NCBI GenBank assembly: GCA_003134655.1
Contig: PLBY01000085.1
Coordinates: 56,221 to 120,220 of the forward strand
Direction: 5' to 3'
DNA length: 64,000 bases
Source of the DNA: Acidobacteriaceae bacterium
GTDB lineage: Bacteria; Acidobacteriota; Terriglobia; Terriglobales; Acidobacteriaceae
This document shows positions 25,787-32,418 of this stretch, in pieces. The notes under the pieces are model-generated. The model saw only the letters and a list, made by a program, of their open reading frames with translations. It was not told the origin of the DNA and searched no databases. A program made the position numbers and the translations under genes. Position 1 is the stretch's first letter. Every line of letters begins with the position of its first letter.

Positions 25787-26221
25787 TTAGGCCGCTAGGG
25801 GCTGCTTGTATGCGCCGATTTGCTCGAGCATGCCAAGTTGATCCCAGCTGTCCCAGCCCTCCACGATCTTTCCGTCGACAAAACGCGCGATCGTGATCCC
25901 TCGGCTGTGCACTGTCCGGCCGCTCGCAGGGAGCCCGAGAGCATCTCCGGTGTGCGTCATGACGGCCGACCAGCGCAACACAGCTCTGTCGTCGGCACCA
26001 AAGACGTCTTCGACGGTGACCTGAATGTCGGGGAACGCGCCGCGAATTTCGCGCACGAATTTTACGAACTCCTCCGGCCCGCGGATTTCCGCATCCGCGC
26101 CTCTCTGTCCCCTGGCTACCCCGTCCGCAGAAAGCAACTCATAAACCGTTTTGATCCGGCCCTCATTCCACACCTCCTGAAACCAGCGTCGCATCAGTTG
26201 AATGTTTTCGTCGGCTGCCAT
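25787..26221 (-). CDS. SnoaL-like / ester cyclase family protein
   Basis: About 144 residues from ATG 26221 (AGGAG nine bases upstream). The cone-shaped NTF2-like fold is suggested by NIQLMRRWFQEVWNEGRIK, EFVKFVREIRGAFPDIQVTV and ITIARFVDGKIVEGWDSWD. This is the pattern of the ester-cyclase/SnoaL group. Most bacterial members are of unknown substrate, and no polyketide genes are near. Confidence 0.83.
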   Translation of the reverse strand: MAADENIQLMRRWFQEVWNEGRIKTVYELLSADGVARGQRGADAEIRGPEEFVKFVREIRGAFPDIQVTVEDVFGADDRAVLRWSAVMTHTGDALGLPASGRTVHSRGITIARFVDGKIVEGWDSWDQLGMLEQIGAYKQPLAA

Positions 26222-26421
26222 AGGCGTGTACTCCTGGCGAACGATTTCGGGCAAAACACGTTATCTCGCGGCCGTGGAGACGGCAAGTGAAATTTCGGAC
26301 CCTTGTTAAAGGTCGCTGGTCCCATGCTCGTGGCGGGCGTCTGAGGAGATCGTCCACGGTTGCCGCGATCAGCCTGCTGGCGAGATACTGGGAAGGCAGA
26401 AATTCGATGGAGGACCTCTCC

Positions 26422-26853
26422 ATGGCCATTACCCGAAATTGCCCATCTTGCGGGAAGCCGAATCGGATTCCGGCGAAACACCTTGCCGACACCGGAAGAT
26501 GCGGTGCCTGCAAAACCACGCTGCCTCCGATGGCTGAGCCCGTTGAGGTCAGCCCCGAGGACTTCGACGATATTGTTCGTACCAGCAAAGTTCCTGTCCT
26601 GGTTGATTTCTGGGCGGCGTGGTGTGGACCCTGCCGGATGGCTGCGCCCCACGTTGCGCAAGTTGCGCGAGACCTCGCTGGCCGGGCCGTCGTGCTGAAG
26701 GTCGATACTGAGAGGTTCCCGGAACTGGCATCCCGGTACAACGTCCGAGGCATTCCGAACTTCGCTGTATTCTCGGGCGGCAGCCTCCAGTTCCAGCAAG
26801 CCGGTCTGGCGGACGCGAACACCATGAAGAGCTGGCTCACAAGCGCCGCATAG
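26422..26853 (+). CDS. trxC: Thioredoxin with N-terminal zinc ribbon (TrxC-like)
   Basis: About 143 residues from ATG 26422, with GGAGG eight bases upstream. The N-terminal pairs CPSC and CGAC form the zinc ribbon that marks thioredoxin 2. The thioredoxin fold carries the active site WAAWCGPCRM and cis-Pro loop GIPNFAVF. It is a cytoplasmic disulfide reductase, in known cases linked to oxidative stress. It is divergent from the ester-cyclase-like gene. Confidence 0.9.
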   Translation: MAITRNCPSCGKPNRIPAKHLADTGRCGACKTTLPPMAEPVEVSPEDFDDIVRTSKVPVLVDFWAAWCGPCRMAAPHVAQVARDLAGRAVVLKVDTERFPELASRYNVRGIPNFAVFSGGSLQFQQAGLADANTMKSWLTSAA

Positions 26854-26856
26854 TGT

Positions 26857-27336
26857 TCATCCGAAGTGCTTCTCAAGGTTCGAAGTACCTCCCAATGTTG
26901 TCATTCCGACCGGAGCCGGAGCGCCTGCGACGGCGGAGTGGGGGAACCTGCTTTTGAGCTCCAAGAACCCAATCTCGCCAAAGTAAGGAGAGCGCTTCGA
27001 TATTTTCTTCTTCATCATCCATAAAATATTCATTCTTAAAGACTTGCTTGTTTTGGATAGGCCTGTATCAGCGCAAAATCTTGAGCCGCAAGGACTTACA
27101 GCTAAAATATTCTGGGATAAGGACTTAGGCTCGGATTCTCCGCTATATTTTCTGGTGCTGATCGCTAAAATATTCATTCTTAAGCACTTGCTTGATGGGG
27201 ACAGGGCGGGGTGTGGGCAAAATATTGATTCGCAAGGACTTACAGCCAAGATATTCCGGAATAAGGACTTAACGCCGCAGTGAGAGTTTGTCAGTGGATC
27301 GGTCGTGGAGAACCGGTTGGGGGAGCCCGCGTGCAT
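26857..27336 (-). other. Open frame created by a duplicated repeat; doubtful gene
   Basis: A 159-codon frame runs through the 144-bp duplication at 27023-27271. Because 144 is a multiple of three, the peptide repeats too (NILAVSPC..., KCLRMNILAIS and KSLRMNILWMM). There is no recognisable domain, signal or ribosome site. The frame probably stays open because of the repeat, so I do not call it a gene with confidence. Confidence 0.25.
27023..27271. repeat. Six-copy 24-bp motif in two triads, exact 144-bp period
   Basis: The motif AAAATATT-N7-AAGGACTTA occurs with variations at 27023, 27075, 27104, 27167, 27219 and 27248. Spacing is 52 and 29 bp within each triad, and each unit has its partner exactly 144 bp away. 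The array is AT-rich compared with its surroundings. The N7 part is also shared between partners (CATTCTT in units 1 and 4). It is too irregular for CRISPR. Its function is unknown. Confidence 0.85.
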
Positions 27337-27444
27337 AGATTGAGCTTGCTCCTCTTGAAATTCTCAGTAAAGGTCGTTCGTCACATGAATTGAGATTCTT
27401 GCTGTGGAAGACTGTGGGAAAAGCATAGCTGGGGGCGGGTTCGT

Positions 27445-27480
27445 GGGTGGCCCATCCTTTGCGCTTTTTGCAGAGGGTGG
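27445..27480. repeat. GGTGGCCCATCC REP-like hairpin
   Basis: GGTGGCCCATCCTTTGCGC is followed by a TTTT loop and GCAGAGGGTGGGC. It belongs to the same family as 27586-27623, 31603-31645 and 31732-31770. Confidence 0.7.
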
Positions 27481-27585
27481 GCTTTGCCAAATCTGGCCCA
27501 TGTGGGATTTGGACTTGTCTCCACTCGCCCCGAGTCCGCGTGCTTTACAGGAAAAGGAAAGCCCAAGGGATCGGCAGTCCGGAAC

Positions 27586-27656
27586 GCCCACCCTTTGCAA
27601 AGAGCGCAAAGGATGGGCCACCCAGGCTTTGTGCTCGGTAAAGGTGGGCCACCCGC
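27586..27656. repeat. REP-like hairpin plus GTGGGCCACCC unit
   Basis: CCCACCCTTTGC pairs with GCAAAGGATGGG, then GGGCCACCCAGGCTTTGTGC and a second GGTGGGCCACCC follow. The downstream part recurs almost unchanged at 28603-28645, about 1 kb away. Confidence 0.75.
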
Positions 27657-27759
27657 CTCCTCCGCCCACCGCGATAGTCACGCGGGGCCGATAAAAATGG
27701 GGAAACAGTTATATAAGTAGTTATATACCAACGATCCGGCCTCTGATACCTTGTTTGTC

Positions 27760-28118
27760 GTGGCTGAACCCTCCCCGCCCGATGTGGTTTTCGAAGCCAA
27801 TTCCTTAAGCGTGATCAGAGGCTTTCCCGAGGAGGTGCGCGAGAATCTGGGGGCCGATCTGAGGCGAGTGCAGAGTGCAGAGTGGAGAGCGGCCACTGGA
27901 TTCCGCTTCCATGGCTCCTGCGCTCCCGGGCGTCTTTGAGTTGCGGGATCAGGACAAGGCCACCTGGTATCGTGTGCTCTACGTCAAGATGGGCGGTGGG
28001 GTCTAAGTGCTCCATTGCTTCACGAAGAAAGACCAATCAGACCCCCAAGGGCGACATCGAGATTGGACGCAAGCGGTTGAGCGATCTGAAGGCAAGGCTG
28101 GCGAAGCAGAAGAAATAG
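27760..28118 (+). pseudogene. HigB-like (phage Gp49-type) toxin pseudogene, three lesions
   Basis: Reading all three forward frames in turn recovers a HigB/RelE-like toxin of about 117 residues. First comes VVFEANSLSVIRGFPEEVRE, next FELRDQDKATWYRVLYVK, then VLHCFTKK joined to GDIEIGRKRLSDLKARLAK. Three changes break it. A 7-bp tandem duplication of GCAGAGT (27870-27883) shifts frame. A TAA at 28004-28006 stands where the family has Tyr (TAC). One extra base lies near 28031. Removing these restores one frame. The antitoxin gene starts 27 bp downstream and is intact. Confidence 0.78.
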
Positions 28119-28144
28119 AACGAATTCCGAATAGGAAAGAACGT

Positions 28145-28444
28145 ATGACCAAGAATGTGTTCGATGATCTGGGATTCGCACCGGAAGAGGCTGCGGCACT
28201 CAAGCTCAAGACCGACTTACACACCAAGGTCGTCAAGGCGGCGGCACGGTATTCGCAGCGGCAACTGCAGACGATCCTGGACGAGTCGCAGCCCAGAGTG
28301 AGCGATTTGTTGCGGGGAAAAATGTCGAAGTTCAGTTTGGAAATGTTAGTGATCTACGCCGAAAAACTGGGACTGCGTACTGAAATCAAGACCACGAAAT
28401 CGCGGTCCCGCGGAGCTGCCGCCGGCTTGGCCCTCATGCTCTAG
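28145..28444 (+). CDS. XRE-type antitoxin (HigA-like), partner toxin broken
   Basis: The 99-residue protein starts at ATG 28145 after AGGAAAG. The helix-turn-helix SQRQLQTILDESQPRVSDLLRGK sits in the centre, flanked by FDDLGFAPEEAAALKLKTDL and ISxxxL-like VIYAEKLGLRTEIK. This matches XRE antitoxins paired with phage-Gp49-type HigB toxins, where it binds the toxin and represses the operon. The upstream toxin gene is a pseudogene, so this is now a solitary antitoxin or regulator. Confidence 0.85.
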   Translation: MTKNVFDDLGFAPEEAAALKLKTDLHTKVVKAAARYSQRQLQTILDESQPRVSDLLRGKMSKFSLEMLVIYAEKLGLRTEIKTTKSRSRGAAAGLALML

Positions 28445-28602
28445 GGGGCACAACACGATTTTGAATGCTCTATGCGCACGGCGTCTAGCAAAAGGGAAGT
28501 AAGACGAAAAAGGACGGGACAGGCGCTGACCCCGAGGCAGAAGAAAACTGGCGGCTCTGGCGGCGATGTCCGACGATCAGATCGACACCTCCGACATCCC
28601 GC

Positions 28603-28645
28603 GGGTGGGCCACCCAGGCTTGTGCTCGGTAAAGGTGGGCCACCC
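28603..28645. repeat. GTGGGCCACCC repeat beside transposase remnant
   Basis: GTGGGCCACCCAGGC, then TTGTGCTCGGTAAAG, then GTGGGCCACCC: a near copy of 27613-27656. It directly abuts the RAYT-like remnant at 28651, as expected for REP sequences flanking their transposase. Confidence 0.75.
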
Positions 28646-28650
28646 GCGTC

Positions 28651-28758
28651 GTGATGCCCGACCACATCGACCTGCTGATCGGCGAGCCGGAGCGCGGCAT
28701 TCCCACGACTGTCATGCAGGTCCTCAAGCAGCGTTGTGCCCTTGGGTTCAAGGACGAA
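28651..28758 (+). pseudogene. REP-associated tyrosine transposase (RAYT, Y1_Tnp) remnant
   Basis: The segment reads MPDHIDLLIGEPERG then TVMQVLKQR, which matches the HUH region of TnpA-REP proteins (normally MPxHxHLLxxEP...STVMQxLK). The second histidine of the HUH pair is replaced by Asp, and neither the N-terminal third nor the catalytic tyrosine region remains. It is a decayed fragment of the enzyme family that mobilises REP palindromes, embedded among such palindromes. Confidence 0.72.
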
Positions 28759-30804
28759 TTATGGACGGGGAAGATCCAGCAGCACCACATCCGAGTGCTC
28801 TTGCACTCGTTCGAGGACGACCTCGCTGCCGTCCGGGGCGATGTCGAAGGCGCCGATATCGAAGTCGGGAGCGAGGTTGGTTAGCGGCCTCTGGGCACCC
28901 GTATCCAGGTCGATGAGCCAGAGATTCTTGTGCTGAATCTCACCTCGCAGGAAGACGAGTGCGTGTCCTCCATTCAGGAAGGTCAGATGTCGGGCTCCCC
29001 GAGTCAGGGTCAGCGACGGCAGGGGATGCGATGCAGCCTCGTTCGTGACGGCTTTGACCGAAAACGTGGTGCCGATATCAGGTCCCGAGAAGACAACGAA
29101 CTTGCCATCGGGCGCCCATGCGGGATCCACTGCGTACTCTCCGACAAAAAGAGCCGGGGATCGACCGTCGAGCGGTATGCGGAAGAGGTGTGGGATGCCG
29201 TGATCGTCCGCCGCAGAAGTAACCGATTGGCCGTCGGGTGCCCATGCTGGAGCGCCTTGCAGATCGAGCGAATCGGCCACAATCCGCGCGTTCGTGCCGT
29301 CGGCCTGCATCACGTACAAGAGCGTCTGCCCATGTTGCCGGACGGAGAATGCGATAGACCTTCCGTCGGGAGCGATGGCAGGGCCCCCAAAGATGCGCGC
29401 TCCCGGACCACTCCACAACTCCGTATCCGCTCCGTTGGCGAGCTTTCGGATGCTCTCGCTCGTGCCAGTCGAAGAAACATATAGAAGATAATTTGGACCC
29501 AGTCGTGGCGAGAACCCAGTACTGGTCGTCAGCGAGAGGCGCGCGGCTGTCGACGCTGCAGCAGGAGAATCACCGATCCTGAGATGCCAGAGCGTCCTCT
29601 TCGGACTTGCCAGCGTGACCACCACACGGCGACCGTCAGCGCTCGCCGCAAGCGACGTGTACCGGTCGAGCCCGGAGGTTAGCCGGTGCGGAATGCGCCG
29701 CTCGACGTCCATGCTATAAAGCCATGGCCCCGAACCGTCGGGATCGCTCGCGAGGTACATCAGCGTCCGCCGACCCAGTAGAACCGGGTGACTCACGCGC
29801 CCGTTATGCGAGGTGATTCGCTCCGGAGTTCCGCCGACTGGACGAATGCGCCAGATGTCCAATTTGTCGGGGAGAGTACCTTGCACAAAGTAGATAAATG
29901 CGGCGTCTGGCGCCCACAACGGAAAGTGAGAGTGGAGCCCTGGGGAGGCAGTGAAGATGTGCCGGTTGTCCGATCGCAGGCTGCCGCGTGACACGAACAG
30001 CGGATCTCCAAGGCCGGGCGTGTGATAAGCGAGCCGAGAGCCGTCGCGCGACCAGTCGAACTCGGCCACACCGTCAAGATATGGCCTCGGTTCGCCGCCC
30101 AGCGTCGGCACCGCCCAGACGCCGATATTGTCCCCATTCGAGCTGCCTGGCCTGCGAACCCAGAATGTGACCAGAGATCCGTCAGGCGAAAATCCCAGGG
30201 TTCGGATCGATGGATTCGTCAGGCTGGGAACACTCCCGTGGGTCAGGTTGTGGAACTCGCCGGACCCGACCTGTGTAACCCAGACGTCCATCGGTCCGTC
30301 ACGGTCCGACAGAAACGCCACGAGATGACCGTCGCGGGACACCGCCGCATCCTGTGCCACCCCCTCGAAGTCCGTAACCGGCTGAAATCGTGCGTCAGCG
30401 ATCGGGCTTCGCCAGAAGTACTCCGTTTTCTGAAGCCAGAAGCCCGTGACGATTGCCAGCGCGACTACCGCGGCCAGCGGCAAGAGCAACCTACGAGTTA
30501 GAGATGTCGATGTCGCCGGGCGCGATGCCGATGCTGTGAGATCCGGCGACGAGACATTGTTCCCGTTCCCCTGGCTAGGTGGAAGCTTTCGACTGCGCGC
30601 CCACGCGTCCAATTCAGCACGTGACGCGTAGACCGAGCCCATCCGGTCGTGCAGGTGGCGGTGAACGGGCATCCCCTCCCGCTTCTCCCAACGTTGAACC
30701 GTGGTCACGTCGCGGTCGAGGTGCGCCGCGATTTCCTTCCACGAATCCAGCCGGTCTTCCAGCGGTCTCTGGGATTGCGGCGTCCCAAGGGATGGTTCGC
30801 CCAT
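28759..30804 (-). CDS. PD40 beta-propeller protein with N-terminal helix-turn-helix and membrane helix
   Basis: The 681-residue protein has three parts. Residues 15-70 form an excisionase/MerR-like DNA-binding domain (SWKEIAAHLDRDVTTVQRWE ... YASRAELDAW). A single membrane helix follows near residues 105-125 (LLLPLAAVVALAIVTGFWL). The remainder is a TolB/WD40-type propeller with repeated SPDG/APDG motifs (GFSPDGSLVTFW, AIAPDGRSIAFS, AWAPDGQSVTSA, DIAPDGSEVVLE). It should sit in the inner membrane with the DNA-binding part inside and the propeller outside, a ToxR/CadC-like arrangement. Target and signal are unknown. ATG 30804 is followed directly by the leader. Confidence 0.85.
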   Translation of the reverse strand: MGEPSLGTPQSQRPLEDRLDSWKEIAAHLDRDVTTVQRWEKREGMPVHRHLHDRMGSVYASRAELDAWARSRKLPPSQGNGNNVSSPDLTASASRPATSTSLTRRLLLPLAAVVALAIVTGFWLQKTEYFWRSPIADARFQPVTDFEGVAQDAAVSRDGHLVAFLSDRDGPMDVWVTQVGSGEFHNLTHGSVPSLTNPSIRTLGFSPDGSLVTFWVRRPGSSNGDNIGVWAVPTLGGEPRPYLDGVAEFDWSRDGSRLAYHTPGLGDPLFVSRGSLRSDNRHIFTASPGLHSHFPLWAPDAAFIYFVQGTLPDKLDIWRIRPVGGTPERITSHNGRVSHPVLLGRRTLMYLASDPDGSGPWLYSMDVERRIPHRLTSGLDRYTSLAASADGRRVVVTLASPKRTLWHLRIGDSPAAASTAARLSLTTSTGFSPRLGPNYLLYVSSTGTSESIRKLANGADTELWSGPGARIFGGPAIAPDGRSIAFSVRQHGQTLLYVMQADGTNARIVADSLDLQGAPAWAPDGQSVTSAADDHGIPHLFRIPLDGRSPALFVGEYAVDPAWAPDGKFVVFSGPDIGTTFSVKAVTNEAASHPLPSLTLTRGARHLTFLNGGHALVFLRGEIQHKNLWLIDLDTGAQRPLTNLAPDFDIGAFDIAPDGSEVVLERVQEHSDVVLLDLPRP

Positions 30805-31018
30805 CGCGCTCTCCTGCTTGGTCCGCGGTCATGACGACCGAGGAGTCCAGATTGTAGCCTCCTCCGCCGTCAAAGGCACGGCAAAACACTGCATTCGACG
30901 GCAAGTTGATGGAACAGCTCCCATTCTGCGCCTTACCGCTTGTAGCCACGCGCCCAGGTGTCTGATTGTGTCCCTGCGTCTCCACTGAATTTCAAATCGA
31001 TAAATGGGAGAGTTTTTC

Positions 31019-31597
31019 ATGAAGAACAAAGCGTTCGGATGGACGGTGCTCACCATCGCGGTCCTCGTACTGGCAGCCAGCGTCGGCGCGCCGGCTCAAA
31101 CTGCCTCACTCACGACATTCGTCGGGGAGATTAACGCCTATTCGCCCCAAGCCACTAGCTCAACCGGTGCCGTAACCGGTCCGTATGAGATTCGAGGCCC
31201 ATGGTCTCTCACGTTAAAGGGAGCGACCACGGCGGATTTTTCAACGGACTTGAACATGGAAGAGTCGGACGGCTGGTGCATGACCCAGAACGGCTCAAAC
31301 TTTGATCCGTCCGCCAGGGGAGCCCATACTCACCACGTCAGTCTCGTCAATGCCGCTGTCACGACGATCACGAACGGATTTCAAATAACCGGTTCGGCCA
31401 CGATCATGGGCAACGGAAGCATCTCGACCACACTTTCGCCATCAGTTTTGACCGTACAAGTCACGGGCGGCACGGACCGCAAGTATTCCAACATCAGCTT
31501 AACCTTTGCGTCCCCAGCCTCCGGGCATTTTGGAACTGAACCGGTGGCCGGGGTAGTTCGAAGCGTCACGGGATCGAGCGGTAAGCGACGAAAGTAG
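31019..31597 (+). CDS. Exported hypothetical protein
   Basis: About 192 residues from ATG 31019 (GGGAG eight bases upstream). A signal peptide (TVLTIAVLVLAASVGAPAQ) is followed by a Ser/Thr/Gly-rich, beta-strand-like mature part with SGHFGTEPVAGVV near the end and a basic SSGKRRK tail. No family is recognised. It is preceded by the divergent PD40 regulator, whose DNA-binding domain could act on this intergenic region (inference). Confidence 0.65.
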   Translation: MKNKAFGWTVLTIAVLVLAASVGAPAQTASLTTFVGEINAYSPQATSSTGAVTGPYEIRGPWSLTLKGATTADFSTDLNMEESDGWCMTQNGSNFDPSARGAHTHHVSLVNAAVTTITNGFQITGSATIMGNGSISTTLSPSVLTVQVTGGTDRKYSNISLTFASPASGHFGTEPVAGVVRSVTGSSGKRRK

Positions 31598-31602
31598 GTA
31601 CA

Positions 31603-31770
31603 GGTGGGGCAGCCCACACCTTTGCGCTTCTTGCAAAGGGTGGGTTTTCCTACGTCTGAACGCCGAAAGACTTTGACTTCTTTCCTCCTCCCTGTTCCCA
31701 CGTCGGCTATACCTGAAAGCATGCCGAAGTTGCCCACGCTTTGCAAATTGCGCGAAGGATGGGCCACCCG
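31603..31770. repeat. Two REP-like hairpins between hypothetical gene and rpsO
   Basis: Copy 1 (31603-31645): GGTGGGGCAGCCCACACC, stem TTTGCGC/TTGCAAAGGGTGGG. Copy 2 (31732-31770) in opposite orientation: CCCACGCTTTGC...GCGAAGGATGGGCCACCC. The 90 bp between them hold no gene. This spans most of the non-coding stretch before rpsO. Confidence 0.7.
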
Positions 31771-31883
31771 GGCTCGCAAATGTGGCCACGCTGCGACCCT
31801 TTACGGTCTCCAACCCCGCGTGATATCCTCAATAACGTCACAAAGATAAATCGAAACCAAGAAGACAGGAGTGCACCAGGCAA

Positions 31884-32150
31884 GTGTTAGCCAGAGAGCA
31901 CAAGAAATCCCTCATCGACCAATACGGCACGCATCCCAGCGATACCGGCAGTCCCGAAGTCCAGATCGCGTTGCTCAGTGAACGCATTGGCCAATTGACG
32001 GAGCACTTCAAGACGCACCAGAAAGACCACGGCTCGCGCCGCGGCCTTCTCATGCTGGTCAGCAAGCGGCGTAGCTTGCTCGACTACCTGAAGAAATACG
32101 ATTCCGAGCGCTACAAGACGGTCATTACCAAACTCGGCATCCGCAAGTAG
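31884..32150 (+). CDS. rpsO: Ribosomal protein S15
   Basis: The 88-residue protein is of typical length, with the S15 signature [31 protein letters not shown] and [14 protein letters not shown]. The start is GTG 31884. It binds 16S rRNA in the platform of the small subunit. pnp follows on the same strand, the conserved rpsO-pnp order. Confidence 0.97.
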   Translation: MLAREHKKSLIDQYGTHPSDTGSPEVQIALLSERIGQLTEHFKTHQKDHGSRRGLLMLVSKRRSLLDYLKKYDSERYKTVITKLGIRK

Positions 32151-32161
32151 GCCGGAAGAGC

Positions 32162-32233
32162 AAGGTTTCAAGGTGGCAAAGTTTCAAGGTTTCAAAGACC
32201 TTGAAACATTGAAACCTTCCGAAACATTGAAAC
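32162..32233 (+). promoter_or_regulatory. Hairpin cluster in the rpsO-pnp leader
   Basis: GTTTCAAGG (32181-32189) pairs with CCTTGAAAC (32199-32207). A direct repeat GAAACATTGAAAC occurs at 32203-32215 and 32221-32233, and AAGGTTTCAA at 32162 can pair with TTGAAACCTT at 32209-32218. Alternative pairings are therefore possible. In Escherichia coli the pnp leader is an RNase III target used for PNPase autocontrol. A similar role here is inferred, and it could also be a dispersed repeat. Confidence 0.5.
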
Positions 32234-32418
32234 TTTCATTCCTGGCCATTTCTGATGATCCGTCTCTGGGGAGACGGTCCAGCATCGAGGAATTCTCCAC
32301 ACGTGCGTTTTTCAAGCGCTGATCCCTCGCCTCAACCCGGCACCCATCTCGGTGCCCCGGCCTTTCCGCGCGTCTGCGGGAGGGTGCGCCTGCCTGTCTC
32401 ATCTCAAAGGAATGAATC

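Noticed and set aside
27023..27271. CRISPR array
   Set aside because: Units are degenerate, spacings are 29, 52 and 63 bp, and the 'spacers' are themselves duplicated at 144 bp.
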